DNA of 64,000 nt from Alphaproteobacteria bacterium (lineage in GTDB: Bacteria > Pseudomonadota > Alphaproteobacteria > Bin95). The position numbers were made by a program, and so were the translations under genes. Below the pieces are notes generated by a model. It did not search any database. It was not told the origin of the DNA and worked only from the letters and a program-made list of their open reading frames with translations. The DNA lies in contig JACKII010000003.1 in NCBI GenBank assembly GCA_020638555.1, positions 1 to 64,000 on the forward strand, in the 5' to 3' direction. Below, in pieces: positions 51,103 to 59,111 of the stretch (position 1 is its first letter; every line of letters begins with the position of its first letter).

Positions 51103-51543
51103 GTGATGACGCGTACCCTGATTGCCGCCGCCCTTGCCGTCTGCGTGGCCGGGCCGGCGCTGGCCGATGCCGACGCCGCCATCAAATACCGCCAGAACGC
51201 GATGAAAGCGATCGGCTCTCAGATGGGTTCGATCGTGGCGATCCTGAAAGGCGAGATCGACAACAAGGCCGCGCTCGCCAAGCACGCCGCCATCATGGGC
51301 GAGGCCACGAGCACGGCCATCACCATTCCGGCCTTCAAGACCAACACCGATGGCCAGGGCGATATCAAAACCACGGCCACCGCCGATGTCTGGGGCGAGT
51401 GGGACAAGTTCGAGGAAGGGCTGCGCAAGTTGGAGCAGGCCGGCAAGGACATCGCCATGGCCGGCGCGGACGCCAGCATGGACAATGTCAAGGCCCTGGG
51501 CTCGGCCTGCAAGGCCTGCCACGACCATTTCCGCCAGAAATAA
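51103..51543 (+). CDS. Cytochrome c'
   Basis: 146 residues. Signal peptide (hydrophobic 5-18, cleavage after about ALA at 21) and a four-helix-bundle c-type cytochrome with the haem site CKACHDHFRQK at the extreme C-terminus (C136, C139, H140), the diagnostic cytochrome c' arrangement. Cytochromes c' bind NO in the periplasm. GTG at 51103 has AGAGG 8 bases upstream; the ATG at 51106 is an equally possible start. It is convergent with a cytochrome b561 gene 12 bases away. Confidence 0.93.
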   Translation: MMTRTLIAAALAVCVAGPALADADAAIKYRQNAMKAIGSQMGSIVAILKGEIDNKAALAKHAAIMGEATSTAITIPAFKTNTDGQGDIKTTATADVWGEWDKFEEGLRKLEQAGKDIAMAGADASMDNVKALGSACKACHDHFRQK

Positions 51544-51555
51544 TCCGGCAACGCC

Positions 51556-52245
51556 TCAAAGGTAGTTGACCGCCGCCCAGACCAGGGCGGCGGCAACCGC
51601 CAGCGCCGGCAACGCCACCCAGGCCGGCGTGAAACGCACGTGCGGGTGCGGCTCGACCCAGGACTTGTAGCCGGTGACCATGGCGCGGATCAGGTTTTCC
51701 CGCTTCACCACCAGATAGAACAGCACGGCGCCGATATGGACCAGTGCGGCCGCCAGGATCAGGTTGAACACCAACCCGTGCAGGCCGGTGAGCGTGTCGG
51801 AGAAGCCCTTGCTCACCAGATGCGTCAGCGGACCGTCGAAATAGATGTCGTCGTTCGCGAACAGGCCCAGGACCGCCTGCGCCGTGACCAGCCCCAGCAG
51901 CAACAGAACCATGAGCCCGCCCAGCGGGTTGTGGCCGACGGTTTCCTGCAGCTTGCCGTGCAGCAGCCCGCGCGCATAGGCTTTCGCGGCGGCGACCCCC
52001 TTGAAGAAATCCCAGAACTGCGCTGTCTGGCTGCCGATCAGCCCCCAGATCAGGCGATAGATCATCAGCGCCAACAGCGCCTGGCCGATCCAGGCGTGCC
52101 ATTCGATGAAGCCGTTTTCGGCGGTAAACCAGGCCGCACCGATCAGGACGACCAGGGACCAGTGAAACGCCCGCGTCGGCAAATCCCAGACGCGGAGCGG
52201 CGAACGCACGGATTGACGGGACGCAGGCTCTCGCTGGGCCGGCAT
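51556..52245 (-). CDS. Cytochrome b561-family membrane protein
   Basis: 229 residues, a prokaryotic b-type cytochrome with four main helices. Histidines in RAFHWSL, EWHAWIGQ, LTGLHGLVF and AALVHIG can ligate two haems. VWDLPTRAFHW and the YRLIWGLIGS segment are typical of the NI-Fe-hydrogenase / cytochrome b561 group that pairs with c-type cytochromes. The ATG at 52245 is supported by AAAGGGG 7 bases upstream. It is convergent with cytochrome c', not co-transcribed, but a redox pairing is plausible. Confidence 0.88.
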   Translation of the reverse strand: MPAQREPASRQSVRSPLRVWDLPTRAFHWSLVVLIGAAWFTAENGFIEWHAWIGQALLALMIYRLIWGLIGSQTAQFWDFFKGVAAAKAYARGLLHGKLQETVGHNPLGGLMVLLLLGLVTAQAVLGLFANDDIYFDGPLTHLVSKGFSDTLTGLHGLVFNLILAAALVHIGAVLFYLVVKRENLIRAMVTGYKSWVEPHPHVRFTPAWVALPALAVAAALVWAAVNYL

Positions 52246-52350
52246 CGGCTTCCCCTTTGAACTCATCGGATCGGACGCAGACAACCCAGCACATGTGTAC
52301 GCCGCACGCGGCCGTCACTTGGGACAGGTGATCGCACCCGGCTACGCACG

Positions 52351-53250
52351 TCATGCCGCAATCGGCAATTCGCCCTTGATCAGCGTGCGATGCAGCACGC
52401 GCGCCTGGGTCGGGTCGACCTGGGTGCGGGCGTGCAGGGTGCAACGATTGTCCCACATCAGCACGTCGCCCGGCTGCCAGTCCTCCTGGGTCCAGCCGAT
52501 CTCCGGCCGGGTGGCGGCGGCCCAGAGTTCGTCCAGCAGCGCCTCGCCCTCGGCGTTCGGCAGTTCCAGGATATGGCTGGACGGCGCCGCATAGCGCCGG
52601 CCCAGATAGAGCGCCTTGCGCCCCGTCTCCGGATGCACGCGCACCAGCGGATGCACCGGCCCTTCCACCTCCGCATAGGTCTGGGGCAAGGTCTTGGTCG
52701 GCCGGGCGCCGCCGGAGGTGTTGCGGCTGGCGTCCTGCCTGGTGTGCAGGCCGGCGATCCGCGCCTTGGTCGCCTCCGGCAAGTGCTCATAGGCCAGATA
52801 CTGGTTCGCAAACGAGGTGTGGCCGCCGCCGTTCACCGGCACCCGCAAGGCGTGCAGGATGCTGCCGGCCGGCGGGTTGTCGACATAGGAATTGTCGGTG
52901 TGCCAGAGCAGTTCCTGGCTGCCGCTGCCGGAGCCCTTGAACACCGGCTTTCCCGTCTCGTCCAGGTTGGAGATGATCGAGATGCCGGGCAGGGCCGAAA
53001 CCCGCCCGCTCTCGGTGCCGTAGCCCGCCTGGAGCCAATAGGCACGGCTGCCGGTGGATTGCTGGCCGCCGAACGCCTCGGCCATGGCGAGCAGATGCTC
53101 GTCGCCCAGGCTCTGACCGCGGAACAGCAGCACCAGATGCTCCGACCAGGCCTGGCGCACCGCCGCGGTGCGCTCCGCCGTCCAGGGCTGCGAGAGGTCG
53201 ATGCCCCGCACCTCGGCGCCGAGCGCCTTGCCGGAAGGGATGATATCCAT
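52351..53250 (-). CDS. TauD/TfdA-family dioxygenase
   Basis: 299 residues. Fe(II)/2-oxoglutarate oxygenase with H117-T-D119 (LLWHTDNSY) and distal H273 (CTLHARTQVD); R284 and R288 follow for 2-oxoglutarate. It opens with GAEVRGIDLSQPW, the TauD signature. Substrate unknown. ATG at 53250. The next gene upstream on the strand is a paralogous dioxygenase 47 bases away, and a LysR gene lies before that; all three share orientation. Confidence 0.9.
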   Translation of the reverse strand: MDIIPSGKALGAEVRGIDLSQPWTAERTAAVRQAWSEHLVLLFRGQSLGDEHLLAMAEAFGGQQSTGSRAYWLQAGYGTESGRVSALPGISIISNLDETGKPVFKGSGSGSQELLWHTDNSYVDNPPAGSILHALRVPVNGGGHTSFANQYLAYEHLPEATKARIAGLHTRQDASRNTSGGARPTKTLPQTYAEVEGPVHPLVRVHPETGRKALYLGRRYAAPSSHILELPNAEGEALLDELWAAATRPEIGWTQEDWQPGDVLMWDNRCTLHARTQVDPTQARVLHRTLIKGELPIAA

Positions 53251-53297
53251 GGCGGTTCCTCCGCGGTTCCTCTGCGGTTGTCGGCTGTGTCGGCGCG

Positions 53298-54155
53298 TCA
53301 GATGGGCACCGGCCCCTGGGTCACCGTGCGGTGCATCAGGCGGCGATAGCGGTCGCCGTCGAAGGCGGCGGCCCGGTGCAACAGGCAAGAATTGTCCCAG
53401 ACCAGCAGGTCGCCGGGGCGCCATTTGTGGGCGTAGCGGAACCGCGGCTGGGTCGACCACGCCTCCAATTCGTCGATGGGCGCCCGCCCCTCGGCCTCGC
53501 GGCCTTCGAGCCAGGAGGCATGCTGGCCCAGGAACAGCGCCTTGCGCCCGCTCGGCGTGTGGGTGCGGGCCAGGGGCTGCGCCGTCGGCGGCCAGTTGGC
53601 CTTTTCCTCGTCCGTCGCCTCGCGGTTGTTGGTGCGGCGCACGGAGTCGGGCCAGGAATGCACCACTTTCAGCCCGGCCAACTCCTGTTGCCGGTCCGGC
53701 GGCAGCGCCTCGAAGGCCAGGATCATGTTGGCGAACTCGGTCTCACCCCCCTCCTCCGGCACTTCCAGGGCATAGAGGAAGGTCGCGTGCGAGGGCGCGC
53801 GGCGGTAGGACTTGTCGGAATGCCAGTGCACGCTGCCCTTGGCGGCGATGGCCTGGCGGGGCGTGTCGGTCTCGTCCAGATTGGTGACGATGTGGATCAG
53901 GGGAATGTCCGACGAGCGGTTCGACTGCACGTGCACGTCCAGCGCGCCGAACTGCTTCGTCGCCTCGATCTGCTCGTGCTTGCTGAGCGACTGGTCGCGG
54001 AAACAGAGAATGTGATAGCGCCCCAGCGCCTCCTCCAGGCGGGCCATGACCGCCGGCGGCACCGGCCGGCGCAGGTCAAGGCCAACCACCTCCGCCGCCA
54101 TCACGTCGGAGAGCGGGCTGATACGGATGGCGGTGCCGTCAAGACGATCCGGCAT
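53298..54155 (-). CDS. TauD/TfdA-family dioxygenase
   Basis: 285 residues. H112-S-D114 (HWHSDKSY) and distal H260 (SCLLHRAAAFDG) bind iron; the arginines after it bind 2-oxoglutarate. MAAEVVGLDLRRP is the TauD-type start. It is related to the downstream dioxygenase (WHSDKSY versus WHTDNSY; GRKALFLG versus GRKALYLG) but clearly diverged, so the pair may handle different substrates or successive steps. Confidence 0.9.
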   Translation of the reverse strand: MPDRLDGTAIRISPLSDVMAAEVVGLDLRRPVPPAVMARLEEALGRYHILCFRDQSLSKHEQIEATKQFGALDVHVQSNRSSDIPLIHIVTNLDETDTPRQAIAAKGSVHWHSDKSYRRAPSHATFLYALEVPEEGGETEFANMILAFEALPPDRQQELAGLKVVHSWPDSVRRTNNREATDEEKANWPPTAQPLARTHTPSGRKALFLGQHASWLEGREAEGRAPIDELEAWSTQPRFRYAHKWRPGDLLVWDNSCLLHRAAAFDGDRYRRLMHRTVTQGPVPI

Positions 54156-54238
54156 GGGCGTGATCCCTGGCTACGGGCTTTTCGCCACGATAACCCCAAG
54201 TCCGACCCGCGCCAAGCGCGCTACCACAAGTGACGCGC

Positions 54239-55165
54239 TCAGCCGGCATCCCTGCGGTTTGCCGCCACCTCTCCCAAAACCCAATCGCGAAAGGCCGCCA
54301 CCTTCGGATCGCCGGCCTTGGCCTCCGGGTAGACCAGATAATAGCAGAACGCCGTCTCCTGCTCGATTGCGTCGGGAAACGGCCGCACCAGCCGCCCCGA
54401 TTGCAGGTCGTCGTCGACCAATGCGCCGCTCGCCAGCACGACGCCCTGCCCCCGCAAGGCCGCGTCCACGGCCATGCTGCCGGAGCTGAAGCGCGGCCCT
54501 CGCTCGGCGACGTCAGGGTCGACACCGGCCGCACGCAGCCACATGCGCCAGTTCGGGGCCGCCTCTTCCTCGGTTTTCCATTGCACGTGCAGCAACGGGT
54601 AATGGCGCAGGTCCTCCGGCCGCCGCAGCGGCGGGCCGGCCGACAGCAATTGCGGGCTGCACACCGGAAAGGCGACGTCGGCGATCAGGCAATCCGACCG
54701 AAGCTTGGGGTAATCGCCACGGCCATACCGCAGCGCAATGTCGACGCCGTCGCCGGCAAAGTTCGCGTGCTCGTCCTTGGCGTCGACCCGGATATCGTAG
54801 TCGGGGTGCGCGTGGCGGAACCGTTCCAGGCGCGGCACCAGCCATTTCGCGCCGAACGAGGGCGCAACGCTCACCGTGATGATCCGGCCGCGCCCGACCG
54901 CGCCCATGGCCTCGCACGCCTCGGCGAGCCTGTCGAACCCCTCGCGCAGCAGCGGCAATGCGGCCTCCCCGGCTTCCGTCAGCCGCAGCGCGCGGGTCAA
55001 GCGTTCGAACAGAACGACGCCGCGGTATTCCTCCAGCGTCCGCACCTGTTGGCTGATGGCGGCCGGGGTCACGTGCAGTTCCGCAGCGGCCTTCTTGAAA
55101 CTCAGATGGCGCGCGGCGGCCTCGAACGCACGCAGGCTGTTCAGGGTCGGGAGATCACGGGGCAT
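54239..55165 (-). CDS. LysR-family transcriptional regulator (GcvA-like)
   Basis: 308 residues. N-terminal winged helix-turn-helix at about 8-65 (LRAFEAAARHLSFKKAAAELHVTPAAISQQVRTLE) and a C-terminal effector-binding domain with SVAPSFGAKWLVPRLERF, DIALRYGRGDYP and VALASGALVDDDL-type segments, a GcvA-like layout. The ATG at 55165 starts the HTH domain correctly. It lies upstream of and in line with the two dioxygenases and divergent from the DUF1127 gene, so it may control either. Confidence 0.92.
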   Translation of the reverse strand: MPRDLPTLNSLRAFEAAARHLSFKKAAAELHVTPAAISQQVRTLEEYRGVVLFERLTRALRLTEAGEAALPLLREGFDRLAEACEAMGAVGRGRIITVSVAPSFGAKWLVPRLERFRHAHPDYDIRVDAKDEHANFAGDGVDIALRYGRGDYPKLRSDCLIADVAFPVCSPQLLSAGPPLRRPEDLRHYPLLHVQWKTEEEAAPNWRMWLRAAGVDPDVAERGPRFSSGSMAVDAALRGQGVVLASGALVDDDLQSGRLVRPFPDAIEQETAFCYYLVYPEAKAGDPKVAAFRDWVLGEVAANRRDAG

Positions 55166-55341
55166 TCGGGCCTCACTGCAAATAGATTTTCTAATCCATC
55201 CCTCTAGATCTTCTCGTTTGTGGAACGGTGTTTCGATCACGATTTTGGGTGGCGACAGAAGAACTGTGTGAGTGGGCGGACTTCAACAAACAAGTTCGGC
55301 TTACGCAATGCTTCCTTGCGAAACCTCGAAAGGTCTGTGCC

Positions 55342-55665
55342 ATGAACGACTTTCTCACCCTGGCCGAACGCACCGAAACGCTTCGGGCGTGTTCGCCGCA
55401 ATTCGAACCCCTGGGCGGTGGTGCGTTCCGGTTGCTTCATGCCAAGGGCGCGATGCTTGGCGACTGGCTGACACAGGCGCTGGAGCCGATGCGACGCGCG
55501 GCCCGGCGGCGCCAGACTCTCCGGGAACTGGGTCGGCTGGACGACCGCGCGCTGGCGGATATCGGCATTTCCCGAGCCGACATTGGCAGAATCGCGGACA
55601 TCACGGCGCGCCAGGCACCGGACGAGGCGATGACGGCCGCCGACCTGCATCGGCGTCACCCGTAA
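55342..55665 (+). CDS. DUF1127 (YjiS-like) small protein
   Basis: 107 residues. The C-terminal DUF1127 motif is RQTLRELGRLDDRALADIGISRADIGRIA. Many alphaproteobacterial DUF1127 proteins are small, Arg-rich and involved in phosphate or RNA regulation, but no function is assigned here. The longer N-terminus (1-60) has no recognised domain. AAAGG 9 bases upstream supports the ATG at 55342. A strong hairpin terminator follows. Confidence 0.85.
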   Translation: MNDFLTLAERTETLRACSPQFEPLGGGAFRLLHAKGAMLGDWLTQALEPMRRAARRRQTLRELGRLDDRALADIGISRADIGRIADITARQAPDEAMTAADLHRRHP

Positions 55666-55686
55666 GCCCATCAACCGGCACAAAAA

Positions 55687-55715
55687 GACCCGCCGCAAGG
55701 CCGGCGGCGGGTCAA
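55687..55715. terminator. Intrinsic terminator after DUF1127
   Basis: GACCCGCCGC (55687-55696) and GCGGCGGGTC (55704-55713) form a 10-bp stem, with five A before and AATTT after. It could work in both directions; on the minus strand the run of five T is the better one. Confidence 0.7.
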
Positions 55716-55747
55716 TTTGGGGCTCCTGCGGTCGGACGGAGAGTGGC

Positions 55748-55853
55748 TAGGGCGTTTTCGGTCCTGGTTGACCCACTCTCCTGCCCCATCTCCCGCGCAA
55801 GCGGGGACACGGAAGCGGGGCTGGTGAGCCGGCTGGAAAAGGCTCCGCTTTAG
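55748..55853. repeat. Palindromic element alpha, copy D
   Basis: About 106 bp, left end TAGGGCG, right end CGCTTTA (TAAAGCG on minus). The minus-strand end supplies the TAA stop of the TcuA-like gene. The interior has the CTCCCGC-gcaa-GCGGGGA hairpin as in copy B. Confidence 0.8.
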
Positions 55854-57358
55854 GCGTTCGCGACCGCGGCCTTGCCGGCATTCTCGCCGGCGATCTTGCC
55901 GAACACCGCGCCCGCCATCAGGCCGGTGCCGCCCGGATAGTTGAACCAGAACAGGCCGCCCGCCATCTCGCCCGCGGCGTAGAGGCCGGGGATCGGCAAT
56001 TCCTCGGTGTCCAGCACCTGCGCATCGGTCGAGATGCGCACGCCGCCGAAGGTGAAGGTGATGCCGCAGGTGGTCTGATAGGCCTCGAACGGCGCTTCCT
56101 CGATGGTGTTGGCCCAGTTCGTCTTGTTGATCGCCAGCCCTTCGGTGCAGCGCCCGTCCTTGACGTTCGGGTTGTAGGGGATGTCCTGGCGGACCGCCGC
56201 GTTGTAGGCCTTGATCTCGCGCAGGAACTGTTCGGCGTTCACGCCTTCCAGCTTCTCCGCCAGTTCTTCCAGCGTGTTGGCGCGGACCTTGGTCACCTGG
56301 CGGATGCGGTATTCGTCGCGCAGGTTCGGGATGATCTTGTTGTCGAACACCTGCCAGGCCATCTGGTTCGGCTGGTTCAGGATCACCCGGCCGTATTTGG
56401 CATAGGTGTAGTTGCGGAAGTCCGCGCCCTCGTCGACGAAGCGCTTGCCCTCGGCGTTGATCATGACGCCCCAGGGGTAGGAGTGCTTCTGGAAATTGTC
56501 GCCGACATCCAGGTCGCCGAATTCCGGCGCGTTGTAGTCCCAGCCGACCGCGTGGCAGCCGCTCCAGTTGCCATAGGGGCGGGCGCCGGCGGCCAGGGCC
56601 ATGGTGATGCCGTCGCCGGTGTTGAAGCGGGTGCCGCGCACCTTCGCCGCGTCCCAGCCGGGGCCCAGATAGCGGGTGCGCATTTCCGGGTTGCCCTGGA
56701 AGCCGCCGGCCGCCAGCACCACCGACCGGGCGTTGACGCGGACGGTCTTGAGCTTGCCGTTCTCGTCGCGCAGACGGACCTTGGCGCCGTGCACGCCATC
56801 GTCATCGGAGATCAGCTCGGTCGCGCGGGCGCCGTACATGATCTTGATATCGTTGTTGCCGCAGGCCTCGGTCAGCGCCTCCACCAGGCCCGGGCCACCG
56901 CCCCAGGCCGAGACGACCAGCCCGCCCCAGAACTTGAAAATGCCGTCGATCTTGAAGGCCTGCTTGCCGTAGATCGGCAGGAAGCGGACGCCCTTCTTGC
57001 GCATCCACTTCATGGTCTCCAGCGACCGGGTGACCAGCAACTCGCACATGTCCGGGTCGGTCTTGTACTCGGTCAGCCGGCCCATATCGTCGTAGAACTG
57101 GTCTTCGGTGTAGGTGCCGAAATCCGACATCGCCACCTCGTCGTCCGAGAGGTCCGGGCACAGTTCGCGGATATCGTCGACGCCATGAAACACGGTGCGG
57201 ATATTGCCCGCCGTGAAGGCGGAATTGCCGCCGGCCTCTTCCTTGGGCGCCCGTTCCAGCACGATCACGCTCGCGCCCTGCTCACGGGCGGACAGCGCCG
57301 CGCACATGGCGGCGTTGCCGCCGCCCACCACCAAGACGTCCGTACTGATATCTGCCAT
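55850..57358 (-). CDS. FAD-dependent tricarballylate dehydrogenase (TcuA)-like flavoprotein
   Basis: 502 residues. N-terminal FAD motif DVLVVGGGNAAMCAALSAREQGASVIVLER, then GGNSAFTAGNIR, AGGFQGNPEMRTRYLGPGWD, and the C-terminal GLYAAGEMAGGLFWFNYPGGTGLMAGAVFGKIAG. This is the fumarate reductase / succinate dehydrogenase flavoprotein-like fold, and the pattern is that of TcuA. The TcuB/TcuC partners are missing, so the substrate should be treated as unproven. The stop codon lies in an alpha repeat. Confidence 0.82.
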   Translation of the reverse strand: MADISTDVLVVGGGNAAMCAALSAREQGASVIVLERAPKEEAGGNSAFTAGNIRTVFHGVDDIRELCPDLSDDEVAMSDFGTYTEDQFYDDMGRLTEYKTDPDMCELLVTRSLETMKWMRKKGVRFLPIYGKQAFKIDGIFKFWGGLVVSAWGGGPGLVEALTEACGNNDIKIMYGARATELISDDDGVHGAKVRLRDENGKLKTVRVNARSVVLAAGGFQGNPEMRTRYLGPGWDAAKVRGTRFNTGDGITMALAAGARPYGNWSGCHAVGWDYNAPEFGDLDVGDNFQKHSYPWGVMINAEGKRFVDEGADFRNYTYAKYGRVILNQPNQMAWQVFDNKIIPNLRDEYRIRQVTKVRANTLEELAEKLEGVNAEQFLREIKAYNAAVRQDIPYNPNVKDGRCTEGLAINKTNWANTIEEAPFEAYQTTCGITFTFGGVRISTDAQVLDTEELPIPGLYAAGEMAGGLFWFNYPGGTGLMAGAVFGKIAGENAGKAAVANA

Positions 57359-57527
57359 GATCCGGGTACTTCCTTGCAGCGACTGTATCTCTGGGGCGGT
57401 TATAACCAGTTCGTCCCGCGTTCGTCGAGGTCGATACCGCCATCCTGGACTTTGCGCCCGGATTGGCGGACACTGGCGTCGCGCCGGGCGGAATAACCGG
57501 CTGAATATCCAAGCAAGGACAGGTTCG

Positions 57528-59102
57528 ATGCGCCGAGTTGCCCTGACCGCATTCGCGGCCGTTTGTCTGACCGGAACCGCCCACGCCGAAGGCGACCCCC
57601 GTCCGCCGCTCTGGGAATTCGTGACCGTCGAGCGCTATGTCCAGGCTCTGGTTCAGACGGGTGTGATGGCGTTGCGCGATCAGGTCGAATTCACCTATTC
57701 GCACATCTCCGCCGACTTCCGGTCCGGCTCCGTCTTCCTCGACGGCCTGACGATCTATCCGGAGGTTCCCTGGGAGGGCGACGAGCCCTGCGTCGTCCAG
57801 GCCGAACGCGCCACCATCGCCACGGCGTCCCCCGCCAGCTGGGACACGTTGCGCCTGCACATCGCACTCCAGAGCGCCACCGCCAGCCTGAGCTGCTTGA
57901 TGCCGCCGATGAACGAGCAGGTGAAGGCCGCGGGCATCAACCGCATCGCCATGGACCATTTCGACATCGACCTGGACTACCAGATCGGCCCCGGCCGGTT
58001 GCGGGTCATGGCGGATACCGCGTTGACGGGGCTGGCGTCGGTCAACCTCAACGTCGATTTCGCCTATTTCGCGATCAAGCAGAACGACGATATCGACGCC
58101 TTGCTCTCCCACGCCGCCGTGACCGTGGAAGACCAGGGGCTGTGGGAGAAAGCCAAGGCCTTCCTGCCGCCCAATCTCCAGGACCCGGATGCCGCCGCCG
58201 CCATGGTGCAGGGCGGCCTCGCCGAGGCGCTGCAATCGTCCCGCGGCCCGGGCCAGACCCGGCAGGCCCTGGCACCGGACCAGCAGGCCTTCGTCAACGC
58301 CGCCGTGCGCGAGGTGCGCCGGTTCGTCCAGGAGCCGGGCAGCATCACCATCGAGTCCCACCCGACGGACCTCGTCTATCTGGACGCGGATATCATCGAA
58401 GATCCGAAGGCGCTGTTCGAACAGCTTCAGCCGACGGTGAAGCGCTTCCCGACCCCCGCCAACCCGATCATCGAAACCGCAAAGCTCCGCGCCGCCCTGA
58501 CCAGCCCGGACAAGCTGAGCGCAGACGAGCGTCTGACCATCGGCAAGGCCCTGGTCACCGGCAAAGGCACGCCGAAAGCCGTCGCCCAGGGCCGCGCCTT
58601 GCTGGAGCCGCTGTCGGCCGAGGGGAACACCGAAGCCGGGCTCGCCCTGGCGTCCGTGCTCGAAACCGAAGATCCCGCCGCCGCCTATCGCCTGGCGCTT
58701 CAGGCAGGGGCCGCCGGCGCCGATGGCGCCATCAGCCTGCTTGACAGACTGGAGCGGGACCTCACCACCCCGGACGTGCTGGCGATCCAGGCGGAAGTCG
58801 AGAGCCCCATCGGCGACGATGCCTATGCGTCGGTCTCCGCCATGCGCAGCCGGGCCATGGCCCATCTTTCCGGCTATGGCGCCCGGCGCAGTTACCACCA
58901 GGCGCTTTACTGGGCGACGCTGGCCAGTGCGGCCGGCGACCGGGCGGCCGCCGGCCTTGTCGACGAAATCCAAAACCGGATGCGCTATCGCGGCGATGCC
59001 GCCGCCCTGGCCTGGCAGGCCGAAGCCAGCGCCGTGGCCGATGCCGCCCTGACGGCCTGGTTGGACCAAAACCTGGCGGCCCGCTTCGGCCGGCAGAAAT
59101 AG
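57528..59102 (+). CDS. Periplasmic protein with C-terminal Sel1/TPR-like repeats, unknown function
   Basis: 524 residues. A signal peptide (MRRVALTAFAAVCLTGTAHA, cleavage at about 20) is followed by a roughly 340-residue region with no family I recognise. The C-terminal third (about 330-510) has helical Sel1/TPR-like segments (ERLTIGKALVTGKGTPKAVAQGRALLEPLSAEGNTEAGLALA). It is likely exported and a protein-interaction factor. The stop lies 9 bases from the stop of the convergent MBL gene. Confidence 0.65.
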   Translation: MRRVALTAFAAVCLTGTAHAEGDPRPPLWEFVTVERYVQALVQTGVMALRDQVEFTYSHISADFRSGSVFLDGLTIYPEVPWEGDEPCVVQAERATIATASPASWDTLRLHIALQSATASLSCLMPPMNEQVKAAGINRIAMDHFDIDLDYQIGPGRLRVMADTALTGLASVNLNVDFAYFAIKQNDDIDALLSHAAVTVEDQGLWEKAKAFLPPNLQDPDAAAAMVQGGLAEALQSSRGPGQTRQALAPDQQAFVNAAVREVRRFVQEPGSITIESHPTDLVYLDADIIEDPKALFEQLQPTVKRFPTPANPIIETAKLRAALTSPDKLSADERLTIGKALVTGKGTPKAVAQGRALLEPLSAEGNTEAGLALASVLETEDPAAAYRLALQAGAAGADGAISLLDRLERDLTTPDVLAIQAEVESPIGDDAYASVSAMRSRAMAHLSGYGARRSYHQALYWATLASAAGDRAAAGLVDEIQNRMRYRGDAAALAWQAEASAVADAALTAWLDQNLAARFGRQK

Positions 59103-59111
59103 GCGACGGCC

